NCBI GenBank assembly: GCA_017512985.1
Contig: JAFWEJ010000008.1
Span: forward strand, 124,001 to 188,000
Length of the DNA stretch: 64,000 bases
Origin: Clostridia bacterium
Lineage (GTDB): Bacteria > Bacillota > Clostridia > Christensenellales > Aristaeellaceae
Direction: 5' to 3'
In this document: one piece after another, positions 1 to 7,265 of the stretch
Position numbering within the stretch: the stretch's first letter is position 1
How the letters are laid out: each line of letters begins with the position of its first letter
The notes under the pieces: generated by a model
Seen by the model: the letters and a program-made list of their open reading frames with translations, nothing else
Told to the model about the DNA's origin: nothing
Database searches by the model: none
Translations under genes and position numbers: made by a program

Positions 1-316
1 TATCGTCATTGATATAGTCTTCCACATTGGTGGGCAGGCCGCGGCGGTCCAGCTGCTCCGCGTTCTGCAGGAAACGGAGCCAGCTGCCTTTCAGGCGGCG
101 GCCGACGAAACGGGCTTCCTGCCAGACGGGCTTGTCGAGCTGCTTGCCGGCATTCTGCTGCAGGCGGACAATCGCCCGGCGAAGGGAAGCGGTGGTCCGC
201 CACAGAGGGATCAGGCACTTGAACAGGCCGATCAGTGTGACAACCGCGATGGCACCGTATACAACATAATCGGCAAGATCCGGAAGGATCGCCGTAACTT
301 TAGACAGATCGGGCAA
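1..316 (-). CDS. N-terminal part of a membrane protein, possibly MotA/TolQ/ExbB (ZorA-like); cut by window edge
   Basis: About 105 codons are readable and the gene runs off the left edge. I chose the TTG at 316-314 because it sits 7 nt after a GGGAGG ribosome binding site; no ATG fits this frame. The protein has a short N-terminus, one clear membrane helix (about residues 18-40, VVYGAIAVVTLIGLFKCLIPL), then a basic amphipathic stretch and the phrase RFVGRRLKGSW...FLQNAEQLDRRG...VEDYINDD. From memory, this helix-plus-LWxxFLxNAE-plus-DYINDD layout resembles the N-terminus of clostridial MotA/TolQ/ExbB-family proteins annotated near ZorA, but the diagnostic proton-channel helices would lie outside the window. 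The assignment is therefore tentative. It could equally be an unrelated single-pass protein. It is transcribed away from cobB, which ends 134 nt upstream on the same strand. Confidence 0.55.
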   Translation of the reverse strand, partial: MPDLSKVTAILPDLADYVVYGAIAVVTLIGLFKCLIPLWRTTASLRRAIVRLQQNAGKQLDKPVWQEARFVGRRLKGSWLRFLQNAEQLDRRGLPTNVEDYINDD

Positions 317-386
317 GGTGTTCGCCTCCCTTTGAAAAAGGATACAGTAATCATATCATATTTGACACAATAATGAAACGATTGAT

Positions 387-419
387 TAACAAACAATGTT
401 CCCCATAAGAGGAACATTG
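387..419 (-). terminator. Probable terminator downstream of cobB
   Basis: A 9-bp perfect stem (CAATGTTCC / GGAACATTG at 394-402 and 411-419, 8-nt loop) lies 31 nt past the cobB stop. On the minus strand it is followed by a T-rich tract (TTGTTTGTTAATC). The tail is interrupted, so efficiency is uncertain. Confidence 0.6.
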
Positions 420-449
420 CTGAATGAAAAACAAATTATACCTACCTGT

Positions 450-1166
450 TTATGAGAGAGAGGAGAGGACCTCGCCGACCTTGTCGTGGATGACCAGGTC
501 GCACTGTCCGTCCATGGGGGTGGCGTCACGGTTGATCAGAACCAGGTGCTTTCCGCGGAAATAGCGGACAAGTCCGGCAGCCGGATAAACGGTCAGGCTG
601 GTGCCGGCAATGATCAGCAGATCGGCTTTTGCGATGGCATTGACCGCTCCGGAGATCACATCATTGTCCAGTCCTTCCTCATAAAGCACCACATCCGGTT
701 TGATCCGCCCGCCGCAGGTGCACACCGGGATCTCATCCCTGCTGTCCCGGATATATTCCGGCGGATAGAATTTGCCGCATTTCATGCAGTAGTTCCGGTG
801 TACGCTGCCATGGAGCTCGTAGACATTTTTGCTGCCCGCGGCCTGATGCAGTCCATCGATGTTCTGCGTCACGACGGCCAGCAGCTTTCCTTCCTTTTCC
901 CATTCCGCAAGCTTCAGGTGCGCTTTGTTGGGCTTTGCGTCCAGGGGCAGCATCTTGTCCCGGTAAAACCGGAAGAAAGCTTCCGGCTTTTTCATGAAAA
1001 AAGTATGGGAAAGGATGGTCTCGGGCGGCCAGTCATACTTCTGGTTGTACAGGCCGTCTACGCTGCGGAAATCCGGGATGCCGCTCTCCGTGGACACGCC
1101 GGCGCCGCCGAAAAAGACGATACGTTCGCTCTCGTCCACCATGCGCTGCAGTTCTTCGTATGCCAT
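450..1166 (-). CDS. cobB: NAD-dependent protein deacylase, SIR2 family (sirtuin)
   Basis: This 238-residue sirtuin removes acyl groups from protein lysines, using NAD and releasing nicotinamide and O-acyl-ADP-ribose. The Rossmann NAD motif GGAGVSTESGIPDFR is at 20-34, NIDGLH at 102-107, and the catalytic His is in ELHGS (H119). A structural zinc site is formed by CMKC (127-130) and CTC (149-151); the second pair is C-x-C. It lacks the A-x-x-Y...R signature I would expect of a strict desuccinylase, although this was judged by eye. The ATG at 1166 follows AGGAGGGCAGCCCG; an upstream in-frame extension would overlap the preceding gene and has no ribosome binding site. It lies 13 nt after the DUF308 gene and is probably co-transcribed with it. 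Confidence 0.93.
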   Translation of the reverse strand: MAYEELQRMVDESERIVFFGGAGVSTESGIPDFRSVDGLYNQKYDWPPETILSHTFFMKKPEAFFRFYRDKMLPLDAKPNKAHLKLAEWEKEGKLLAVVTQNIDGLHQAAGSKNVYELHGSVHRNYCMKCGKFYPPEYIRDSRDEIPVCTCGGRIKPDVVLYEEGLDNDVISGAVNAIAKADLLIIAGTSLTVYPAAGLVRYFRGKHLVLINRDATPMDGQCDLVIHDKVGEVLSSLS

Positions 1167-1179
1167 CGGGCTGCCCTCC

Positions 1180-1872
1180 TTATGTTTCTGCTTCAGGCAG
1201 AGGCTCTTCGGGTGCCTGCTGTTCAGCCGAGTCCTGGTGCGGCTCGGGCGTACTCTCAGGCTTGTGCGGCGCCTCACTGCGTTTGCGAATCTTTCTTTTC
1301 AGCAGCAGGAATACCGTAATATCCAGCACCGCTTCGGACAGCAGCAGGATACCGATTACCAGTTTCTGTTTCTCCCCGAGGAAAGCGGGGTTCAGCAGGG
1401 AAATCACGCCGATTACAATGGAAAACGCCGCCAGGATCAGCAGGATCCACCATTTTTCCGCTCCAAGCGATTTGCGGTCAAAAGCGTACTGGATCTTCAG
1501 GAAACCGCCGAAAAGCAGCGCCAGTCCCCATGCGTACTGCAGGAGACTGCCAAGTGCTTCAGGATTGAAAGCAAGCATTCCTCCTGTGACCAGCAGGATC
1601 AGGCCGATCGCAAGCCTGGACTCAACGATGCGCACGATCGGTTCTGACCGGATATATTCAATCAGGAACCAGACGCCCAGGAAGATCAGGCAGGCGGCGA
1701 GCACATATCCGGTGATCATCAGCGCCAGGTCTTCCAGAAGGATCAGCAGAATCCCGCTGATCAGGCAGAAAAAGATCGGAAGAAGCATCGGCCGTCCGAT
1801 CCGTTCTTTTCCCGGGACGGTTTCCTGATTGCCGGAAACAGGTTCAGGTTCATTGCGTTTTTTCAGTTTCAT
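1180..1872 (-). CDS. DUF308 (HdeD-like) integral membrane protein
   Basis: This is a 230-residue protein with about six hydrophobic helices between residues 28 and 190, arranged as pairs of Gly-rich helices in the HdeD/DUF308 style (GILLILLED..., LIEYIRSEP, ILGxxxLLNP). The N-terminal 25 residues are charged, and the C-terminal 40 residues are Pro/Glu-rich and predicted cytoplasmic. HdeD proteins are linked to acid resistance in enterobacteria, but in Clostridia the role is unknown. The start is the ATG at 1872, which follows GGAGGAAAAGACAT. It is divergent from asd and upstream of cobB in a likely two-gene operon. Confidence 0.8.
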   Translation of the reverse strand: MKLKKRNEPEPVSGNQETVPGKERIGRPMLLPIFFCLISGILLILLEDLALMITGYVLAACLIFLGVWFLIEYIRSEPIVRIVESRLAIGLILLVTGGMLAFNPEALGSLLQYAWGLALLFGGFLKIQYAFDRKSLGAEKWWILLILAAFSIVIGVISLLNPAFLGEKQKLVIGILLLSEAVLDITVFLLLKRKIRKRSEAPHKPESTPEPHQDSAEQQAPEEPLPEAET

Positions 1873-1967
1873 ATGTCTTTTCCTCCGTTTTCCATGTGTA
1901 TTTCATTTCAACAGCCGGATCCCTGATTCCTTCCTTGTTCTTCGCGTGTTCAGGCATCCCAAATCGG

Positions 1968-1996
1968 TTGACATACGGAGGTGCGCATGGTAATAT
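1968..1996 (+). promoter_or_regulatory. Sigma-A-type promoter of asd
   Basis: TTGACA (1968-1973), a 17-nt spacer, then TAATAT (1991-1996). This lies 52 nt upstream of the asd start in the divergent region between the DUF308 gene and asd. Confidence 0.8.
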
Positions 1997-2048
1997 GCTT
2001 TGTAATCACGGGCAGCGCCCGGTTTTTTGCTACATGGAGGGTATCGCA

Positions 2049-3143
2049 ATGAATCAGTATCGCGTCGGAATCATCGGGGCCACCGGTATGGTGGGACAGC
2101 GTTTTATCTCCTTGCTGAAGGATCATCCCTGGTTCAAAGTGACCTGCCTGGCAGCGTCTGCCCGCAGCGCCGGAAAGACCTACCGTGAAGCGGTCGGCGA
2201 GCGCTGGGCCTTTGACTGGCCGATCCCGGACTATGCCGCGGATATGACTATTGTGGACGCTTCCGATATCGAAACGGTCGGTGCGAAAGTGGACTTCTGT
2301 TTCTGCGCTGTGGACATGAAAAAGGATGAGATCCGCGCGCTGGAAGAGAACTACGCAAAGCACGAGATCCCGATCGTCAGCAACAACAGCGCCTGCCGCG
2401 GCATTGAGGACGTACCCATGGTGGTGCCGGAGATTAACGCTGCGCATCTGGCGGTTATCGATACCCAGCGGAAACGGCTGGGCAGCAAGTACGGCTTTAT
2501 CGCTGTGAAGCCCAACTGCTCCATCCAGAGTTATGTGCCCGCGCTGACGCCGCTGCTGGACTTTGAACCCACGCAGGTAAGCGTATGCACCTACCAGGCG
2601 ATCAGCGGCGCCGGAAAGACCTTCAAATCCTGGCCCGAAATGGTGGACAACGTGATTCCCTATATCGGCGGGGAAGACGAGAAGAGCGAGAATGAACCCC
2701 TGAAGCTGTGGGGCCGCCTGGAAGACAAGGGAAACGGACCGGTGATCGTGAACGCCGCGGAACCCGTAATCAGCGCCCAGTGCCTGCGCGTCGCCTGCAG
2801 CGACGGCCATATGGCCGCGGTATCCGTAAACTTCCGCAAAAAGGTGACAAAGGAGGAGATCCTGGAACGGTGGGCAAACTATGAGACAGAAGCCCAGCGG
2901 CTGGAGCTGCCGAGCGCGCCCAAGCCTTTCCTCCAGTACTTTGAGGATCCGTCCCGTCCCCAGACCCGCCTGGACCGGGATTTCCAGAACGGCTTCGGCG
3001 TAAGCATCGGACGGCTGCGCGAGGATAAGATCTTCGACTGGCGGTTTGTGTGCCTGAGCCACAATACAATCCGCGGCGCCGCAGGCGGCGGCATCCTGAC
3101 GGCTGAACTGCTGTGCAGGAAAGGATATATCCGGGCAAAATAA
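2049..3143 (+). CDS. asd: Aspartate-semialdehyde dehydrogenase, archaeal/fungal-type
   Basis: This 364-residue enzyme reduces aspartyl phosphate to aspartate semialdehyde with NADPH, the branch point to lysine/diaminopimelate, threonine and methionine. The nucleotide-binding loop GATGMVGQRF is at 10-19. The catalytic Cys is C157 in KPNCSIQ, and the acid/base His is H254 in SDGHMAA. The sequence around the Cys and the overall length fit the archaeal/fungal-like subgroup rather than the classic bacterial enzyme (about 330-340 residues). The ATG at 2049 is preceded by GGAGGGTATCGCA. It has its own near-consensus promoter and appears monocistronic. Confidence 0.94.
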   Translation: MNQYRVGIIGATGMVGQRFISLLKDHPWFKVTCLAASARSAGKTYREAVGERWAFDWPIPDYAADMTIVDASDIETVGAKVDFCFCAVDMKKDEIRALEENYAKHEIPIVSNNSACRGIEDVPMVVPEINAAHLAVIDTQRKRLGSKYGFIAVKPNCSIQSYVPALTPLLDFEPTQVSVCTYQAISGAGKTFKSWPEMVDNVIPYIGGEDEKSENEPLKLWGRLEDKGNGPVIVNAAEPVISAQCLRVACSDGHMAAVSVNFRKKVTKEEILERWANYETEAQRLELPSAPKPFLQYFEDPSRPQTRLDRDFQNGFGVSIGRLREDKIFDWRFVCLSHNTIRGAAGGGILTAELLCRKGYIRAK

Positions 3144-3215
3144 TACAAGCATTGCGATCGCCGTTACCAAAGAACCGTTCGTCTTCATCTCCGGTTCTCT
3201 GACGGCTGCAGCATG

Positions 3216-3249
3216 GGAGCCATGAGCCGTGCCAGGCACGGATGGCTCC
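3216..3249 (+). other. Strong hairpin between asd and the riboswitch
   Basis: GGAGCCAT (3216-3223) pairs with ATGGCTCC (3242-3249), enclosing CCGTG/CACGG. There is no U-tract after it, so it is not a standard intrinsic terminator. It may be a processing or stabilising structure at the asd 3' end. The rest of 3144-3263 shows nothing else I recognise. Confidence 0.5.
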
Positions 3250-3263
3250 GCAGGATTCGCTGG

Positions 3264-3360
3264 GCAGAGTAGTGTTTTCCGCGTAAAGTGTTCATGAACG
3301 GGGAGTTGTCATGAAACGAAACGGCAGAAGCCGTGCGGTGGAGAATGCGCATCCCGCTGC
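3264..3360 (+). promoter_or_regulatory. Tetrahydrofolate (THF) riboswitch aptamer upstream of folT
   Basis: The 97-nt segment matches, in order, the conserved blocks I remember from the THF riboswitch class: GAGTAG just inside P1 (3266-3271), CGCGTAAAGTG (3280-3290), GGGGAGTTGTC, ACGAAAC, GTGCGGTG, and the closing GCATCCCGCTGC (3349-3360). P1 is GCAG (3264-3267) with CTGC (3357-3360). It sits 66 nt upstream of a FolT-like transporter gene, the typical target. Downstream, AGCCTC (3374-3379) can pair with GAGGCT (3415-3420), which overlaps the ribosome binding site and is followed by TTTTT. Ligand binding could therefore hide the ribosome binding site or end transcription. Confidence 0.9.
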
Positions 3361-3426
3361 TATTTACAGCAAGAGCCTCTGCGAATCACAAGAACAGTTT
3401 CTGTGAATCGAAAGGAGGCTTTTTCT

Positions 3427-4521
3427 ATGGAAAAAAAAGTGAACGGCAACGGTTTATTCAGAACCCCTTTCAGCAAAGACTACTGGAAAGCAGCTTTGGG
3501 GGAGTTCAGGGATCTTAAGATGCTGCTGTTTGCAGCGCTGATGATAGCGGTGCGGGTGCTGCTGAAAGGACTTAAAATCCCGATTGCTCCCAGTATTGAG
3601 ATCAATACGGCTTTTGTCGCAAACGCCTTTGGCGCGATGATTTACGGTCCCCTGGTAGCGCTGGCCGGAGCTGTTGTATCAGACACCCTGGGATGTATAT
3701 TGTTTCCGAGCGGCCCCTATTTTTTCCCTTTCGTTTTTACGGAAATGGCGAGTTCGCTGGTGTTTGCGCTGTTCCTGTACCGGACGGAAGTTTCAACAAC
3801 CCGGCTGACACTGGCCAGATTCTGCATCTGCCTTTTCGTAAACATTCTTATGTCTGAACCCATATTTATATGGTATTACAACTGGCTGCACAATCCTTAC
3901 ACACCTTTCCAGATCCTGCGCATTGTTAAAAACCTGGTCATGTTTCCCATCGAATCCGTCGTGCTGACCATTTTATTCCGGTACCTGATTCCGCCGTTTA
4001 AAAAGCAGGGTTATGTACAGACCGGGGTCAGCAGGCTGAAGTTCACGAAGAAGCATATTGCAGTACTGGTTTCCCTTGTTGTTATCGGAACCGGAGCCAC
4101 TCTGGGTTATCTCGCATGGTTCTATAACACAAAGACCATCAGTTCCACATATACTGCGGAAGACCGTCAGACCAAAAACCTGGCAATGAACGAATGGATT
4201 AATGAAACCTATCCGGATCAGGATCACGAAGACCAGGTTACAGTTATAGAAAGCGCAACCTCAAAGCTGTTTGATCCTGAAGTCCGGTACGTCCTGGCTG
4301 TATACAGAATTGACAAAGCCAAATTCGGAGAACAGGCACTGAGCAATCCCGAATACAGCCTGGAAACGATCTATCAGTATTCCAAAAGCCCGGCCAGGAA
4401 AGACGAAGCCCTGATCAGGATCGGGGAAGGAAACGCTGTAACGGGCAAATTTGACAACAAACAGATCAGTATTGAAATTAACTGGCTGGATACGACAGAG
4501 AAAGAGAATCCTGAAACATGA
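3427..4521 (+). CDS. folT: Folate-family ECF transporter S component (FolT-like) with C-terminal extracellular extension
   Basis: The N-terminal half (about residues 30-195) is a six-helix S component that captures the vitamin for an ECF transporter. It shows the family features PIAPSIEINTAFVANAFGAMIYGP and the following A-x-V-x-D helix. Folate specificity is inferred mainly from the THF riboswitch directly upstream. At 364 residues the protein is twice the usual size (about 170-190). After the S component come a basic loop, a seventh hydrophobic helix (about 211-233), and about 130 polar residues expected outside the cell. The start is the ATG at 3427 after AAAGGAGGCTTTTTCT; the ATG at 3403 precedes that ribosome binding site and is rejected. 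It shares ATGA with nth. The energizing module is encoded at 19.4-21.9 kb. Confidence 0.85.
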   Translation: MEKKVNGNGLFRTPFSKDYWKAALGEFRDLKMLLFAALMIAVRVLLKGLKIPIAPSIEINTAFVANAFGAMIYGPLVALAGAVVSDTLGCILFPSGPYFFPFVFTEMASSLVFALFLYRTEVSTTRLTLARFCICLFVNILMSEPIFIWYYNWLHNPYTPFQILRIVKNLVMFPIESVVLTILFRYLIPPFKKQGYVQTGVSRLKFTKKHIAVLVSLVVIGTGATLGYLAWFYNTKTISSTYTAEDRQTKNLAMNEWINETYPDQDHEDQVTVIESATSKLFDPEVRYVLAVYRIDKAKFGEQALSNPEYSLETIYQYSKSPARKDEALIRIGEGNAVTGKFDNKQISIEINWLDTTEKENPET

Positions 4522-5138
4522 CAAAGCAACGCAAAACAGAGATTCTTGACAGGCTGGAGGAAATGTATCCGGACGCGAAGGCGGAACTGGTCTTTTCCAA
4601 TCCTTACGAGATGCTTGTGGCGACGATACTGTCCGCCCAGTGTACCGACAAGCAGGTGAACAAGGTCACGCCCGCTGTATTCAGCCGCTGGCCGGACGCA
4701 AACGCCATGGCGGGCGCTGAAGTGGAAGAGCTTTTTCCGCTTGTGAAAAGCTGCGGATTCAAAAGCAAGGCAGGGAACATCATTGCAGCCTGCCGGATCA
4801 TCAAAGAGAAACACGGGGGACAGGTACCGGATACGATGGAAGCGCTGACCGCGCTGCCCGGCGTCGGCCGGAAGACCGCGAATGTCGTGCTTTCCAACGC
4901 TTTCGGAATTCCCGCTTTCGCGGTCGATACGCATGTGTTCAGGGTCAGCAACCGGCTGGGGCTTTGCAAAGCGGATACGGTTGAAGAGACAGAAAGGCAG
5001 ATGACAAAGCTGATTCCCAGGGAGAAATGGGGCTTGGCGCATCACTGGCTGATCTGGCACGGGCGCAGGCTGTGCAAAGCGCAGCGGCCGCTGTGCGATG
5101 AATGCGCACTGAAAGAACTGTGTCCTTTTGTGAAATGA
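4518..5138 (+). CDS. nth: Endonuclease III, DNA glycosylase/AP lyase
   Basis: This 206-residue base-excision repair enzyme cuts oxidised pyrimidines from DNA and nicks at the abasic site. The helix-hairpin-helix LPGVGRKTA is at 113-121, the catalytic Lys is K119, and the catalytic Asp is D137 in AVDTHVFRV. A [4Fe-4S] cluster motif C-x6-C-x2-C-x5-C (C186, C193, C196, C202) closes the protein. The length is typical. The start overlaps the folT stop by 4 nt, so translation is probably coupled and nth falls under the same THF riboswitch transcript. Confidence 0.96.
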   Translation: MTKQRKTEILDRLEEMYPDAKAELVFSNPYEMLVATILSAQCTDKQVNKVTPAVFSRWPDANAMAGAEVEELFPLVKSCGFKSKAGNIIAACRIIKEKHGGQVPDTMEALTALPGVGRKTANVVLSNAFGIPAFAVDTHVFRVSNRLGLCKADTVEETERQMTKLIPREKWGLAHHWLIWHGRRLCKAQRPLCDECALKELCPFVK

Positions 5139-5142
5139 ACAG

Positions 5143-5175
5143 AAAAAACCAGGACGTCCGGCAATCCGGACGCCC
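5143..5175 (-). terminator. Intrinsic terminator between convergent genes
   Basis: A 10-bp stem (5152-5161 with 5166-5175, loop CAAT) is followed on the minus strand by TGGTTTTTT. It best fits the end of the minus-strand secreted-protein transcript, but the hairpin also lies 13 nt past the nth stop and may serve both directions. Confidence 0.75.
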
Positions 5176-5192
5176 TGAATGTTTATACGGTA

Positions 5193-6785
5193 TTAATCGA
5201 AGAACAGATAATCAAATCCGGGGTAGGAGAGATTCTCTTCTTCAGACAGGATCGAATGGGGACCGGTGCACACGCCGTACAGTTTTACTTTGACGCCGGC
5301 GGTCAGACCGGGGTCCTCATCGGCCATGTAGACCAGATAATTGGAATACTTGCCGCGGTTCAGTTTCTGGGCGGCAACAATCATCCACTGATCTCCGACC
5401 TGCTTTACCTCTGTGATATACACATCAAAAGAGATCGTATGTCCGACATAGGAATCAAGCTTCTTTACCAGCTGGTTATAGTTGACTTTTTCGGCCTTGC
5501 CGGCGGTGCGGGAATTCTGATCCGCAACAGACAGTTTCCGTGTTGCTTTCCAGGTTTCCCTTTCGGAATTCAAGCCCTTTTTGGCAAAGGAAAGGACGAT
5601 TTCGTATTCTCCTTCCTGCTCTGTGGGAACAGTGAATGAGAAGTTGCCGGATCCGTTGGTTTTAACCGTATCACGGGGCTTGATCTGAAGGGGACTGCCG
5701 CCGTCTACCGTAACGATGCACTGGATCTCAACGTTTTTGACGGTGGTGCCGGAAATGACCAGTTTATCCGTGCTCAGTTCCTTCGGTATCTCTGCGTTCA
5801 GCGTATAGGGCAGAAGCGTCGTGGAATAAGTAACTGTGTTCAGGACGGCGTCCGCCAGGGTGACATCGTTGTAACACATGTTGACGGTGATCTGATACAG
5901 GCCTTCGTTCGGCAGGGTGACCTTGACCGAGAATTTTCCGTTCTTGCCCGCGGTGGTCTGGAACCGGGAAGATGAACCGGCCCAGCGCATTGCGACGACA
6001 ATGATCTCGGAACCGGGATAAGCGTTGCCTTCCACCGTAAAGATGCCGTCATTTGTCTTGGCAGGCGGATTGGCGGTAACAACCAGCGTGTTGCCGGCCC
6101 CTGCCGGAACATCGGCAGTACCCGCGCTTTCGGGGGATTCCTGGCCTGTTACGGCATCTGCCGGCACAGCGGCCTTGTCGATTGTGATATCGTTCAGGAT
6201 TCGCGTGCATCTGTCCCTGTCGGTTTTGGAAACGGAACGGTCATAGGCCTGATAGTCAACGGAAAAAGTATATCCGTTCCGGACGATCGTGGCATATATA
6301 CCACGGTAAGAGCCGCCGTCACCGTTATGAAGGTATTCCAGTTCAATGAAATAGCCGACCTTGGTGCGCTTTTTCGGATGCGGTTCAAAAACTGTGTAAC
6401 CCCGGGATTTAAGTTTCTGGACTATCTCGTTTTTATATTCCACCCGTTCGGCATTCGTATGTTCATTTGTATCATAGTACCTAGCAGAAGAGTCATCCTT
6501 GATGATGATCACTTCAACAACCGTCTTTTTATTGCCCTTTCCCCATGCCTGCAGGACCACGCCGCGTTCAGCCCAGTCGGCCTGAAGCTCTTCAGCCGTT
6601 TTGCCCATGGAGGAAAGCAGATCCGGGTGCTCTGACAGGTTGCGGGGAGTCAGCACAACATAGAGATCCTCATTAAACAGCATTTTGCCGGAAATGGTAT
6701 CCAGGGGGTATTCAGTGGCAGCGACCGCACAGGCACAGAACGCCGTAAGCAGCAGTATGAGGATCAGCAGGAACGATTTCCGCAC
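5193..6785 (-). CDS. Secreted protein with Ig-like beta domains, function unknown
   Basis: The 530-residue product starts with a signal peptide (about residues 1-22, ending CACAVAA). I chose the GTG at 6785 because it directly precedes the typical VRKSFLLILILLL signal sequence and has GGTGAT upstream; an in-frame ATG at 6845 would add 20 atypical residues. After a mixed alpha/beta N-terminal part (about 25-190) come two beta-sandwich repeats (about 215-310 and 320-420) with Ig-like phrases such as VEGNAYPGSEIIV and ISGTTVKNVEIQC...DGGSP, each followed by G-x-F-S-x-x-V. The last 95 residues form a compact OB- or NTF2-like piece (VKLYGVCTG). Cell-surface location is inferred; no catalytic motif is visible. 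It has its own promoter. Confidence 0.75.
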   Translation of the reverse strand: MRKSFLLILILLLTAFCACAVAATEYPLDTISGKMLFNEDLYVVLTPRNLSEHPDLLSSMGKTAEELQADWAERGVVLQAWGKGNKKTVVEVIIIKDDSSARYYDTNEHTNAERVEYKNEIVQKLKSRGYTVFEPHPKKRTKVGYFIELEYLHNGDGGSYRGIYATIVRNGYTFSVDYQAYDRSVSKTDRDRCTRILNDITIDKAAVPADAVTGQESPESAGTADVPAGAGNTLVVTANPPAKTNDGIFTVEGNAYPGSEIIVVAMRWAGSSSRFQTTAGKNGKFSVKVTLPNEGLYQITVNMCYNDVTLADAVLNTVTYSTTLLPYTLNAEIPKELSTDKLVISGTTVKNVEIQCIVTVDGGSPLQIKPRDTVKTNGSGNFSFTVPTEQEGEYEIVLSFAKKGLNSERETWKATRKLSVADQNSRTAGKAEKVNYNQLVKKLDSYVGHTISFDVYITEVKQVGDQWMIVAAQKLNRGKYSNYLVYMADEDPGLTAGVKVKLYGVCTGPHSILSEEENLSYPGFDYLFFD

Positions 6786-6850
6786 GGGATCACCGTCTTT
6801 CTTAGAATGGTCGTTTGGATGAGCTGATAAATGGTGGAACATCAAAAAAT

Positions 6851-6880
6851 ATTATATCATAAACCGGGAATCAATGGCAA
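6851..6880 (-). promoter_or_regulatory. Probable promoter of the secreted Ig-like protein gene
   Basis: On the minus strand: TTGCCA (6880-6875), 18-nt spacer, TATAAT (6856-6851), 65 nt before the chosen GTG start. The -35 overlaps the last codons of the DUF951 gene. Confidence 0.65.
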
Positions 6881-7086
6881 GATTCCGGCTGTTCCGGAGC
6901 GCGTGAGATTACAGCCTTGCGGCGGCGAAGAAAACTGTCCCGGTCCAGCATCACAATCCGGCCGCATCCGCTGCAGCGGATCTTTATATCCGCGCCGGTG
7001 CGGATAACAGTCCACTCGTCTGAGCCGCAGGGATGGGGTTTCCGTGTGGTGATTACGTCGCCGAGGAGGATTTCATCTGAATTCAT
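6871..7086 (-). CDS. DUF951 family small protein
   Basis: This 71-residue protein carries the DUF951 core LLGDVITTRKPHPCGSDEW...IRCSGCGRIVMLDR. The conserved phrase KKPHPCGSNxW and the CxGCGR pair suggest a small beta-barrel that may bind metal or nucleic acid; its cellular role is not established. The C-terminal tail (about 20 residues) is longer than usual. The start is unusual: both candidate ATGs (7086 and 7107) lie inside an AT-rich repeat and neither has a ribosome binding site. I took the nearer one because family members begin close to the LGDVV motif. Confidence 0.8.
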   Translation of the reverse strand: MNSDEILLGDVITTRKPHPCGSDEWTVIRTGADIKIRCSGCGRIVMLDRDSFLRRRKAVISRAPEQPESCH

Positions 7087-7115
7087 AATTCTCAATTCAC
7101 AATTCATAATTAATT
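7080..7115. repeat. AT-rich dispersed repeat (TTCATAATTCA family), copy 1
   Basis: Two AATTCATAATT blocks separated by CTCAATTCAC. Related segments occur at 10375, 38161, 40046, 45302 and 56451. This copy supplies the start codon of the DUF951 gene. Confidence 0.6.
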
Positions 7116-7200
7116 GTCTTTGTACAAATCATAATGAAATGAAGACCGTTGAATTGTTCAATGATTATGATAATTCAGAGGGACGGAAAAATCAACGATG

Positions 7201-7229
7201 TTTACAGAAGGGGAAGTCTTTGGTAAAAT
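7201..7229 (+). promoter_or_regulatory. Promoter of murI
   Basis: TTTACA (7201-7206), 17-nt spacer, TAAAAT (7224-7229), 36 nt upstream of the chosen murI ATG. Confidence 0.65.
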
Positions 7230-7265
7230 AGCATGAAATCAGGACCAGACCAAAGAGGAACGAAG

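Noticed and set aside
3216-3249. Intrinsic terminator of asd
   Set aside because: The hairpin is strong but lacks a T-tract, so I list it only as a hairpin.
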